DNA from: Candidatus Nucleicultrix amoebiphila FS5
GTDB lineage: Bacteria; Pseudomonadota; Alphaproteobacteria; Caedimonadales; Nucleicultricaceae
Reading direction: 5' to 3'
NCBI RefSeq assembly: GCF_002117145.1
Contig: NZ_CP008743.1
Coordinates: 1,488,001 to 1,552,000, forward strand
Length of the DNA: 64,000 nt
The position numbers were made by a program, and so were the translations under genes. Under the pieces are notes generated by a model, which saw only the letters and a program-made list of their open reading frames with translations, was not told the origin of the DNA and searched no databases. Shown here in pieces: positions 1 to 8,111 of the stretch (its first letter is position 1; each line of letters starts with the position of its first letter).

Positions 1-27
1 AGCGTGCACTGCATGCTCGCTTTTTTT
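1..27 (+). terminator. Rho-independent terminator of an upstream gene outside the window
   Basis: Bases 1-8 pair with 14-21 (one T-T mismatch) around a five-base loop, and a run of T follows directly to base 27. The stem may extend left of the window. It would end a plus-strand transcript and separate it from the Memo-AMMECR1 gene starting at 95. Confidence 0.65.
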
Positions 28-94
28 ATGATAAAATATTCATTTCAAAGATGTGATTAACGTTTCGTTAAATGATGCTTAGCATATTAGAGAG

Positions 95-1519
95 ATGAGG
101 ATAGTCATAAGAATTTTTTCTATTTTTCTTCTTTTTCAAATTTCTGCAACCTTTGCTTCCGTGCGCCCAGAAATTGCAGCAGGTTCTTTTTATCCTAAAA
201 ACTCTGAGGATCTAAAAAGTTACATCGTTAAGGTTTTGCATCATAGCCCCGTGGAGTACCATGATGCTTATGTGAGAGCTATTATTGTTCCCCATGCGGG
301 TTATGCCTATTCAGGAAAATTAGCGGCGCAAGCTTTTAAGCAACTGCAAGGCTTAAATCCAAAACGCATTATTATTATTGGTCCAGCTCATTTTGTTGAT
401 GTCGGAGAGAATGTGGTTCTACCCAATGCAAATTATTGGAGGACGCCTCTTGGTGAAGTAGCTATTGATCAACAGCTTCGAGATGACCTTTTGCAAGAAG
501 GAAACTATATTATTTCTGACGATCAGCCCCATGTTCCAGAACATGCAGTCGAAGTTGAACTTCCCTTTCTGCAAGTTTTGTTTCCAGAAGTACCTATTCT
601 TCCTATAGCAATTAATAGTATTGATCGCGCACAAGAGTTTGGAGCCCTTCTATCAAAGTATGTGGACCGACAGACCCTTTTGATTATCTCAACAGATATG
701 AGTCATTATTATCCGGCGTTAACTGCTGATGCTATGGATGGAAGAGCAATCAAAGATATTGTTCATCAAGATATCGAAAAGATGGTTTTTGATCTTAAAG
801 AGCATACCATTGAAATGTGTGGGGCTGCTGCAGTGACAACACTTCTGGCTCTTGTAAAGCAGCAGGGAGGAATGGAAGTTGAAAATTTTGGGCACAACCA
901 TAGTGGACAAATGACAGGTGATCCGTCGCGTGTGGTTGGATATTTTTCAGGAGGTGTTTATCGACCAAAATCCTATCAAGCATTGTTAGACTATGGATAT
1001 GAAGTGCTGAAATACTATTTAGAAACAGGTAGAAGAGATGCCGCTCAGTTAAAAGAACGCAATCAATTATTTGACTCTGTTCGAGGTCTTTTTGTCACTT
1101 TACGTTTGAAACCTACCTTTGGTCAGAAAGAAGGAGCGTTAAGGGGTTGCTTGGGACATGTTTCAACGTCAGACCCTTTAAAGGAAAGTGTGCGATTATT
1201 AACGATAGCGAGTGCAAGTGAGGATAGTCGGTTTAATCCTGTAACCATCGATGAACTGCCGAATATAGAAATAGGCCTTTCAATTCTCACACATCCAAAA
1301 ATCATTGATTCTTATCAAGATATCCAGTTGGGTCGCCAAGGAGTAATCGTTTCTCAAGGCCAAAAATCCGGCATTTTCTTACCCGAAGTTGCAGAATTGT
1401 TTAAGTCGAAAGACGACTTTTTAGCAGAACTTTGTACTGAAAAAGCTCACTTAAACAGTGATTGCTATAAGGATCCCGCCACAAAAATAAAAGTCTTTGA
1501 AACGATTACTTTCCGCTAA
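95..1519 (+). CDS. Exported Memo-AMMECR1 fusion (AmmeMemoRadiSam proteins B and A)
   Basis: The 474-residue product has an N-terminal hydrophobic segment like a signal peptide (about residues 1-22). A Memo domain follows (about 25-290), then an AMMECR1 domain (about 295-470). The Memo part keeps His67 (PHAGY), His99 (GPAHF), Asp201/His204 (STDMSH) and Cys242 (MCGAAA), which match the metal-site residues described for MEMO proteins. The AMMECR1 part carries the hallmark LRGCLG at about 349-354. In many prokaryotes these two domains travel with a radical SAM protein, but none is in this window. The substrate is unknown. The signal peptide would place the protein outside the cytoplasm, which is unexpected for a radical-SAM partner. 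Confidence 0.82.
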   Translation: MRIVIRIFSIFLLFQISATFASVRPEIAAGSFYPKNSEDLKSYIVKVLHHSPVEYHDAYVRAIIVPHAGYAYSGKLAAQAFKQLQGLNPKRIIIIGPAHFVDVGENVVLPNANYWRTPLGEVAIDQQLRDDLLQEGNYIISDDQPHVPEHAVEVELPFLQVLFPEVPILPIAINSIDRAQEFGALLSKYVDRQTLLIISTDMSHYYPALTADAMDGRAIKDIVHQDIEKMVFDLKEHTIEMCGAAAVTTLLALVKQQGGMEVENFGHNHSGQMTGDPSRVVGYFSGGVYRPKSYQALLDYGYEVLKYYLETGRRDAAQLKERNQLFDSVRGLFVTLRLKPTFGQKEGALRGCLGHVSTSDPLKESVRLLTIASASEDSRFNPVTIDELPNIEIGLSILTHPKIIDSYQDIQLGRQGVIVSQGQKSGIFLPEVAELFKSKDDFLAELCTEKAHLNSDCYKDPATKIKVFETITFR

Positions 1520-1550
1520 GTCCTGACAACAAGCTGGATCAAATAAATTT

Positions 1551-2408
1551 TTAAGAAGCCTTTTTTAAACCACTATCGTTTTCAAGTGTAATATTCTGCA
1601 AAGCGTTGTTTAAATCATCCATTGCTTTTTCGAATTCTTCAGCAGTGAGCAATTTTGTCGAGACCAATTTTGAACCTTCATACTCATATCCCGTAAACGT
1701 AATATCAGGATCATAGACTTGAAGAGCCTTTTCAACATCTTCCACATGTTTCTTTTTATCATCAATAAAGACAATGTGACTGAAAGTGTTGTTTGCATAT
1801 TTCAAAAATTCTACCAGGATGGCGCCTTTGTTGACGTTTATACCTATAGGGTCGCTGGCATGAATAACGCCCTCTTTAAATTCTGGATAACGGCCAAAGG
1901 TAGGTTCAAAATTATCAAAAATCTTAGGCGATAGATCAGGGAAGGAACCGCTGAAATCGAGACCCAAATTTTTGTAGGTCATGAGGCGATTGTCGAGGAG
2001 GTTATTTATTTTTCCAAAGGAGCCAGCGAGTGCATTTGAAAGGACTAAAGTCTTAATGCCTTGATTCTGCAATGTTTTAATAATGTCAGGTGTATGACGT
2101 TCCACGAGAATTGAAGGATACTGTGTAATGGTTCCATTGGCCAAAATTTGAAAACGCTCTGGGCTTAAGGATTCTTTTACTTTCTTATAAATGTTTCGGT
2201 GTTTGATGAGATTAGGATATTGAAAAGCCGGAAAATCAGCGTGTACGAGCACCATATCGCTATCAAATACGATGAGCGTTTCGGGACCAGCATTCTTAAA
2301 TTTTTCAGTAAGAAGTTCAAGGCTATTCATTTTTTCTATGGACCATAAGGGATGTGAAAGAAAAACAAAGATGAGCGTAATAAACAGGAGAGTGTATCGA
2401 GAGCGCAT
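1551..2408 (-). CDS. Exported DUF2608-family, HAD-like protein
   Basis: The 285-residue product begins with a clear signal peptide (about residues 1-23, ending PLWS). The mature part has HAD-like motifs in order: FDSDMVL (Asp49 and Asp51, motif I), VLSNA at about 121-125 (motif II), and a Lys followed by IVFIDDKKKHVEDV (acidic motif). This matches the DUF2608 family, known mostly from intracellular or host-associated Gram-negatives. Phosphohydrolase activity on an unknown substrate outside the cytoplasm is inference. The last residues are charged and unremarkable. It converges on the Memo-AMMECR1 gene with about 30 bases between the stops and no obvious terminator. Confidence 0.72.
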   Translation of the reverse strand: MRSRYTLLFITLIFVFLSHPLWSIEKMNSLELLTEKFKNAGPETLIVFDSDMVLVHADFPAFQYPNLIKHRNIYKKVKESLSPERFQILANGTITQYPSILVERHTPDIIKTLQNQGIKTLVLSNALAGSFGKINNLLDNRLMTYKNLGLDFSGSFPDLSPKIFDNFEPTFGRYPEFKEGVIHASDPIGINVNKGAILVEFLKYANNTFSHIVFIDDKKKHVEDVEKALQVYDPDITFTGYEYEGSKLVSTKLLTAEEFEKAMDDLNNALQNITLENDSGLKKAS

Positions 2409-2466
2409 GGCATTTCTCCATAACTATGATGTTTTTCCTAACGTATTTTGAGAGTTTTGTCGAGAC

Positions 2467-3096
2467 TTAAGTATCTATATTTTTAAGGATCCACGCTGTT
2501 CCCCAGCAAGAAAGCGGCAGTTGAATAAGCAGAAGGGCTATCAGATAAAGAGGAGCTGACCCCAGAGTAAAAAATAATGTGGGAATTTGTAAGGGGAGAA
2601 GTAGAAGTGGCAGCAACAAAGCTCCTTTGTTGTTTCTTATCAATAAAGCGCCGCATAATCCTGAAGAATAAACTAACAATGGAATACATAATGCTGCTAA
2701 GAGCAGAGATTGAAACACTATTGATTGATCAAGGTTAAGAAAAAGTATGGCACACAAAAGGATGCCTCCAAAAAAAATCCAAAGAGCAACGCTTTCAAGT
2801 AAAAGTCTTAAAAAGATGCGCCATTCGAGAGCAAGGGGAGAAAGAATATAATCATTTAAAGTGCCATCTTTTGCGTCTTCTTGAAAAAAATAGGGGATTC
2901 GTTGATAAATGCCAAATATCAATAAAAGCCATAAAATTTTCAATGTGAAGTTTGAGGGGAGCGTAGTAAAGTGCAGAGTCATAGAGAGGAGACTCATAGC
3001 CAAAATAAGAAAAAATCCCAAAAGAATAAAACTCTGCTTTTGACGTTTCAGCATAAGGTACTCATAAAAAAAGGCGATTTTTAACTCATGCACCAT
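2467..3096 (-). CDS. ccmB: Haem exporter membrane protein CcmB
   Basis: The product has 209 residues, near the usual 215-220 for CcmB, and shows about six hydrophobic segments. The cytosolic loop QEDAKDGTLNDYILSPL is typical of CcmB. CcmB and CcmA form the ABC complex that acts with CcmC/CcmE in cytochrome c maturation at the inner membrane. The start lies inside the end of ccmA, with an AAGG Shine-Dalgarno two bases upstream, so translation is probably coupled. Other ccm genes are not in the window. Confidence 0.85.
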   Translation of the reverse strand: MVHELKIAFFYEYLMLKRQKQSFILLGFFLILAMSLLSMTLHFTTLPSNFTLKILWLLLIFGIYQRIPYFFQEDAKDGTLNDYILSPLALEWRIFLRLLLESVALWIFFGGILLCAILFLNLDQSIVFQSLLLAALCIPLLVYSSGLCGALLIRNNKGALLLPLLLLPLQIPTLFFTLGSAPLYLIALLLIQLPLSCWGTAWILKNIDT

Positions 3097-3697
3097 GGCC
3101 TTGCTTTCCTAAATCCAATGTTTCTCCTTTGATCCAAGACGTATCTGGTGCGGCAATAATTACTTTTCCCTCTGCAGCGGTGTGTTTGACAATTAAGTTT
3201 TGAAGAATTTTAAGGCCATCTTTGTCGAGATTAACGGCGGGTTCATCTAAAATCCATAGAGGCGCTTTGGTAAGATAGAGCTTCGCTATGTGCAAGCGCT
3301 GACGCTGACCTGTAGAAAGATGGTGACATGGGCTTAACATTAAGTGATGAAGATCAAAAATTTTGAGAACTTGTAGATTCTGAGAATTATCGTCTTTTCC
3401 ATAGAGCCATTGCCAGGCCTTTAAATTTTCGAGGGGCGTCATATTTAGTTTAAGTCCTTGCTCAACTCCTAAATAGGTCAAATGATCATTTCCTTTTATC
3501 GACCCATGAAGAGGAGTTTGAAGCTTGGCTAAAATTTTCAAAAGAGTTGTTTTGCCAATGCCATTAGGGCCTTTGACAAGCAATATTTCGCCTTTTTTGA
3601 GATTAAAAGAAAGCTTTTCAAAAAGTATTACTTCTCCATGGGCAGCCGATAAATTTTGTGCAGTCAAGGTATGACTAGAAGGATTTTTTTTCAGCAA
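3086..3697 (-). CDS. ccmA: Haem exporter ATPase CcmA
   Basis: The 203-residue ABC ATPase has a Walker A (GPNGIGKTT), the signature LSTGQRQRLHIAKL and the Walker B LWILDEP, and its length fits CcmA. It powers the CcmAB complex in c-type cytochrome biogenesis. The start is uncertain: the longest frame begins with TTG at 3697, inside the 3' end of mfd and close behind AAAGAG; another TTG lies ten codons later. The 3' end overlaps ccmB by 11 bases. The order mfd-ccmA-ccmB with overlaps implies one transcript. Confidence 0.88.
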   Translation of the reverse strand: MLKKNPSSHTLTAQNLSAAHGEVILFEKLSFNLKKGEILLVKGPNGIGKTTLLKILAKLQTPLHGSIKGNDHLTYLGVEQGLKLNMTPLENLKAWQWLYGKDDNSQNLQVLKIFDLHHLMLSPCHHLSTGQRQRLHIAKLYLTKAPLWILDEPAVNLDKDGLKILQNLIVKHTAAEGKVIIAAPDTSWIKGETLDLGKQGHGA

Positions 3698-6600
3698 GGC
3701 TCTTTAACTCCTCTAGGATAGTTTTAATGCCTTTTAGCCTTTGGTCGATATCGCTCCACGTGTGGATGTAAACAAGCTTTTGATCTGGTCTGAGACGAAT
3801 TGTTCCTTGGCTATTTTGGATCATGGTAATCAGACCTTCAGGATTGGGGAAGCTGTTTTTGTAAAATCCAAGGACAATACCCTTATCCCCAATGTCTACC
3901 TTATCTATATTGGCTGCTCTACAGAGTGTTTTGAGGTAAATGATTTCTAAAAGGTAAGTGACTTCCAGAGGCAGCGGGCCAAAACGATCAATGAGTTCAA
4001 TTGCAAAATCTTCAATTTCTGCAGGAGCATTAAGGTGCACAAGGCGCTGGTAGAGATGGAGCCGGACTGTGAGATCATGGACGTAATGTTCAGGAATAAG
4101 GACAGGGAGCCCTAGATTCAGTTGAGGCGTCCAATGGTCAACAGCAGGTTCAGCAGCTTTATTGCCTTGGCGATTACGCGCTTCTTCGACGGCTTCTTCT
4201 AGCATTTGTTGGTAGAGTTCAATACCAACTTCACGAATATGCCCTGATTGTTGGTCTCCCAAGAGATTGCCAGCCCCCCGAATATCCATATCGTGGCTAG
4301 CGAGTTGAAATCCAGCTCCCAAATTATCTAAGGTTTGCATAATTTCTAAACGCTTTTGTGAGGTAGTGCTCAACGCTGTTGGTGGAAGCAAGAGGTAAGC
4401 ATAGGCACGAATTTTTGTGCGTCCTACACGTCCACGAATTTGATAAAGTTGCGCTAAACCAAAAAGGTCAGCCCGATCGACAATAATGGTATTAACTGTT
4501 GGAATATCGAGTCCTGATTCAATAATGTTCGTGGCTAGGAGAAGATCATAGCGACCATCACAGAAATCTAACATTGTTTTTTCTAAAGCCCTGGGGGGGA
4601 GTTGACCATGAGCCATCGCCACTTTTATTTCAGGAACAAGTTCTTGAAGTTGTAGTTGTATTTTTTCGAGAAACTCTATGCGAGGCGTGACATAAAATAT
4701 CTGACCTCCACGGTATTTTTCTCTTAGGATCGCTTCTCGAATCATCACGCCATCGAAGGGCATGACAAATGTGCGCACGGCCAAGCGATCAACGGGAGGA
4801 GTCGCTATAATACTCATGTCTCTGACGCCTGTGAGAGCCATTTGAAGCGTACGGGGAATGGGGGTGGCGGTAAGCGTTAAAACATGAACGTTGGCTTGGA
4901 GTGATTTGAGATGTTCTTTTTGTTTAACGCCAAAGTGCTGTTCTTCATCGACAATCATCAAGCCTAAATTTAGAAAATGGATGCCTTTTCCTAAGAGACT
5001 GTGAGTGCCAATCACTACTTGAATGGTGCCGTCTTTGATACCTTCTTTAATTAAGCTTGCATCCTTAGGAGTTGTAAAGCGTGATAATTGAGCGACCTTG
5101 AGTCCAAATCCTTGAAAACGACGCTGGAAATTCTGATAATGTTGTCGCGCAAGAAGCGTAGTTGGGGCGATAATAGCCACTTGCTTTCCCTGACTTGCGA
5201 CAACGAAAGCTGCACGAATTGCAATTTCAGTTTTGCCAAATCCTACATCCCCACAAATCAAGCGATCCATGGGTTTTCCTGCACTTAAATCTTCTAAGGT
5301 TTCATCAAGAGCGATGAGTTGATCTTCAGTTTCCGTATAGGGAAAGCGGGCGCAAAATTCATTAAATTGTCCTGGTTCAATCTTATAACTCTCAGCATTT
5401 TCCAGCTGTCGTTCGGCTGCAATTTTAATGAGACCGCTTGCCATCTCTAAAAGATTCTTTTTAACACGCGCTTTGCGCGCTTGCCAGGAAGCGCTTCCCA
5501 AACGATCTAGAACGACAAAACTGTCTTCTCCTCCGTAACGTGACAGTACTTCAATGTTTTCAACGGGAACAAATAGCTTGTCACCTCCCTCATATATAAG
5601 AGCCAAGCAATCGTGCGGTAAATCATTAATGGTTAAAGTCATGAGTCCTGTATATTGCCCAATGCCATGGTCCATATGAACAACGTAATCGCCCGTCGTC
5701 AAGTTTGAGGCTTCGCCAAGGAATAAGTCTGAACGTCTGCGTCTTTTAGTTGTTTTTGTTTGTTTATCCCCAAGAATGTCTTGTTCCGTGAGAACACTAA
5801 AACCACCTAAAGAAAACCCATGGTCAAGGGGAAGCACACAGAGTCCTAAAATTGTGTGGGGGACATCCTCTAAAGATTTTAAATCGTTGATTTGACGCGT
5901 TGATATAAAGCCATGATCCTTGAGAGCTGTTTCAAGACGACTGATGGCCCCAAAACTTGGCGCTGTAATGAGAACTTTATCTCCAAGATTCTGTAAGGAT
6001 TGAATGTGTTCTTTTAAAGCCTCAAATACGTTAATGTCGGGTGAGTTACGCTCTAAGTGAAAATCTTTTGCACGGCGTGCCTGACAATCCAATATATTTT
6101 CTTCGGAAGAAGCTTGCGTTTGAAAAGAATGAAACTCTATTGTTGAATTTTTTTTGGTGAGATCTTCAAACTCTTTTGCACTTAAGTACAGCTGTTCGGG
6201 GGGGAGAGGGTGGTAGATAAACCCATCTCCAAGCTTTTTAGATTCTTTAAGATAAGCTTTACGTGCTTGATAATGTTCTTGAATTTGTTCAAAACGCGCC
6301 AAAGCCGCTTCATTAAAGTGAGCATCAAAACACCAAAGTGCATCTGCTGGAAGGTAATCTTGAAGTGTCGAAAGCTTAGAATAAAAAAGCGGTAACCATT
6401 GTTCCATGCCGGGGTAGGGTCTTCCTGCGCTTACACTTTCATAAAGAGGATCTTGGTCAGTCGTGTCGAGAAAAGTTGCGCGATAACCTTGACGAAAACG
6501 CGCTATTGTCTGGGGAGTAAGACTTAATTCTTTTGACGGTAACAATTTTAATTCAGCTTCTTCGCCAGCGCTTCGTTGGCTTAAGGGATCAAAAGCTTTT

Positions 6601-7181
6601 AAAGTTTCTAGCTCATCTCCAAAAAAATCCAGTCGATAGGGGTGAAGACTGTGCGCAGGAAAAACATCTACGAGATTTCCTCGTAAAGCATATTCGCTAG
6701 GTTCACGCACAATTTCTACGCGATGGTAGCCTTGAGCTTCAAGGCGCATTGTCAGCTCTTGGCGACTAATGTTCTTTCCCTTATGAAGCGTTAATCCAAA
6801 TCCTTGGAAGTTTTCTTGGGGAGGGATGCGCTGTAGAATTGCCGCTAAGCTCGTCATAATAATTGTATTAGGGGCCACCCCCTGTTCAAGAAGGCTTAAG
6901 GTTGCAGATCGTTCTCCTATAATATCTTGACGAGGTGAAATACGATCATAGGGCAAAGTATCCCAGGTTGGAAAAAGCAGGACCGGACGTTGAGGGTCTA
7001 TAAAACGGAATAACTGCGCTCTATCAAATAGATCGGAGTCGTCCAAAGATACATAAACCAAAAAACGCTCTTTAAAGGGAGAATATCCCAATAAAAAGGG
7101 TTCAAGGTCACTGGGACAATTAATTACTGTAATCGGTTCAGATTTACTCTGAACAGGCAAATCAAAGTGGAATAGGTCCAT
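3675..7181 (-). CDS. mfd: Transcription-repair coupling factor Mfd
   Basis: The 1168-residue protein has the full Mfd layout. A UvrB-like N-terminal module comes first (about 1-330), then a CarD-like RNA polymerase interaction domain (about 490-560, GDYVVHMDHGIGQYTG). The SF2 translocase follows: Walker A GDVGFGKT at 644-651, DEEQ at 745-748, TATPIPRTLQM after it, and the RGRVGR motif VI. A TRCF C-terminal domain closes it. Mfd removes RNA polymerase stalled at lesions and recruits UvrA. No truncation is seen. The 3' end overlaps ccmA by 23 bases. Confidence 0.97.
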   Translation of the reverse strand: MDLFHFDLPVQSKSEPITVINCPSDLEPFLLGYSPFKERFLVYVSLDDSDLFDRAQLFRFIDPQRPVLLFPTWDTLPYDRISPRQDIIGERSATLSLLEQGVAPNTIIMTSLAAILQRIPPQENFQGFGLTLHKGKNISRQELTMRLEAQGYHRVEIVREPSEYALRGNLVDVFPAHSLHPYRLDFFGDELETLKAFDPLSQRSAGEEAELKLLPSKELSLTPQTIARFRQGYRATFLDTTDQDPLYESVSAGRPYPGMEQWLPLFYSKLSTLQDYLPADALWCFDAHFNEAALARFEQIQEHYQARKAYLKESKKLGDGFIYHPLPPEQLYLSAKEFEDLTKKNSTIEFHSFQTQASSEENILDCQARRAKDFHLERNSPDINVFEALKEHIQSLQNLGDKVLITAPSFGAISRLETALKDHGFISTRQINDLKSLEDVPHTILGLCVLPLDHGFSLGGFSVLTEQDILGDKQTKTTKRRRRSDLFLGEASNLTTGDYVVHMDHGIGQYTGLMTLTINDLPHDCLALIYEGGDKLFVPVENIEVLSRYGGEDSFVVLDRLGSASWQARKARVKKNLLEMASGLIKIAAERQLENAESYKIEPGQFNEFCARFPYTETEDQLIALDETLEDLSAGKPMDRLICGDVGFGKTEIAIRAAFVVASQGKQVAIIAPTTLLARQHYQNFQRRFQGFGLKVAQLSRFTTPKDASLIKEGIKDGTIQVVIGTHSLLGKGIHFLNLGLMIVDEEQHFGVKQKEHLKSLQANVHVLTLTATPIPRTLQMALTGVRDMSIIATPPVDRLAVRTFVMPFDGVMIREAILREKYRGGQIFYVTPRIEFLEKIQLQLQELVPEIKVAMAHGQLPPRALEKTMLDFCDGRYDLLLATNIIESGLDIPTVNTIIVDRADLFGLAQLYQIRGRVGRTKIRAYAYLLLPPTALSTTSQKRLEIMQTLDNLGAGFQLASHDMDIRGAGNLLGDQQSGHIREVGIELYQQMLEEAVEEARNRQGNKAAEPAVDHWTPQLNLGLPVLIPEHYVHDLTVRLHLYQRLVHLNAPAEIEDFAIELIDRFGPLPLEVTYLLEIIYLKTLCRAANIDKVDIGDKGIVLGFYKNSFPNPEGLITMIQNSQGTIRLRPDQKLVYIHTWSDIDQRLKGIKTILEELKSLAEKKSF

Positions 7182-7239
7182 AACTCTTTAACTATATTTT
7201 CTGAAAACTCTGAGGACTCTACCTAACTTTTGAGAAGGA

Positions 7240-7263
7240 TAAAAGAGGGAGCAGAGCTCCCCC
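7240..7263 (-). terminator. Rho-independent terminator of the outer-membrane protein gene
   Basis: On the minus strand GGGAGC and GCTCCC (7256-7261 and 7247-7252) form a perfect 6-bp stem around TCT. Two outer pairs (one G-U, one G-C) extend it, and TCTTTT follows. It sits just after the stop of the beta-barrel gene and before mfd. Confidence 0.72.
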
Positions 7264-7269
7264 CGAAAA

Positions 7270-7947
7270 TTAAATGACAAAACTGAGTTTAAAGAGGAGA
7301 TTATGAGAGTCGTAATCTCCCAGCACTTTTACATCTTGAATTCCATTTTTGAAACCAAGCTTATGCTTCTGATACAAGGCAAAACGATATTCCGTGCTCG
7401 TAATCACATGTTTCCCCCACTGATAGCCAAAACCAACACCTAAAGCGAGACCTGGGAGAATTTTTTGATTACCTACTTGGCGTCCTGACATATTTACACG
7501 CCACAAGCTCATGATAGGTCCAATCATAACATAAGGAAGCAATTTACCTGTGTTGTAGCCAAATTTACCAGCAATAACCATGCTAAATGTTTTTTCAACA
7601 GTATGGGGAACACTGATTGTAAACGCTGGGGGACTCGGCATTTTGGCTTTACCATTGGCATCAAATTCAACACCCAGTTCAGCGCCTAAATAAATTTTCT
7701 TCTTCGTGGTGGATCCCATGCCCAAATGAAAGCCAACGGGCAAAGAATTTTTTGTGCGATTTGCAGTACTAGAGACTTGCTGCTGTGTAAACCTTGTTTG
7801 AAGTTGATTATGGGACCAACCGATGGTTGCCCCTACATACATCCCATTAAAGGTACGACTGCCGCCAGCAGCTGAAACAGATGAATGTGTGAGGAATGTA
7901 GAAAGCACTATGGAAAGGGCTGGCAGAACAATTTTAAGTTTACGCAA
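7270..7947 (-). CDS. Outer-membrane beta-barrel protein
   Basis: The 225-residue product has a signal peptide (about 1-26, ending SVSA). The rest alternates amphipathic strands rich in Gly, Tyr and Phe (GMYVGATIGWSHN, IYLGAELGVEFD, GLALGVGFGYQWG, TEYRFALY) and ends in an amphipathic strand with a hydrophobic last residue (LLFKLSFVI), as barrel proteins do. This fits an eight-stranded surface-antigen-like or OmpA-like barrel. No periplasmic peptidoglycan-binding domain is present. Function is unknown. It has its own terminator and a structured upstream region. Confidence 0.7.
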   Translation of the reverse strand: MRKLKIVLPALSIVLSTFLTHSSVSAAGGSRTFNGMYVGATIGWSHNQLQTRFTQQQVSSTANRTKNSLPVGFHLGMGSTTKKKIYLGAELGVEFDANGKAKMPSPPAFTISVPHTVEKTFSMVIAGKFGYNTGKLLPYVMIGPIMSLWRVNMSGRQVGNQKILPGLALGVGFGYQWGKHVITSTEYRFALYQKHKLGFKNGIQDVKVLGDYDSHNLLFKLSFVI

Positions 7948-8022
7948 TGGAGCCTCCGAGGTTAATTTTTAGTTAAAATCTAAGCGAAATTTCCTTAAAA
8001 GGCGACCACCGATGCGCTTAAT

Positions 8023-8068
8023 CATTGATTCTTCTTGGATGTGTGTCATGGGAGTGACAGAATCAATG
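8023..8068. repeat. Nested inverted repeat between the OMP and OPT genes
   Basis: CATTGATTCT at 8023-8032 is matched exactly by its reverse complement at 8059-8068. Inside it TGTCA (8044-8048) pairs with TGACA (8055-8059), so inner and outer stems stack on the 3' side. It lies 76 bases upstream of the OMP start on the minus strand, so it could be part of that gene's leader or an operator. Confidence 0.5.
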
Positions 8069-8081
8069 AAGTGCAGAACAT

Positions 8082-8111
8082 AAGGGGGATTTCAAGCCCC
8101 CCTTCGTTTTT
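8082..8111. terminator. GC-rich hairpin at the end of the OPT gene, T-tract on the plus side
   Basis: AAGGGGG (8082-8088) pairs with CCCCCTT (8098-8104). On the plus strand the stem is followed by CG and five T, a good terminator. On the minus strand, after the OPT stop, the tail is only weakly U-rich. It probably ends the OPT transcript, but its polarity fits a plus-strand transcript better. Confidence 0.5.
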
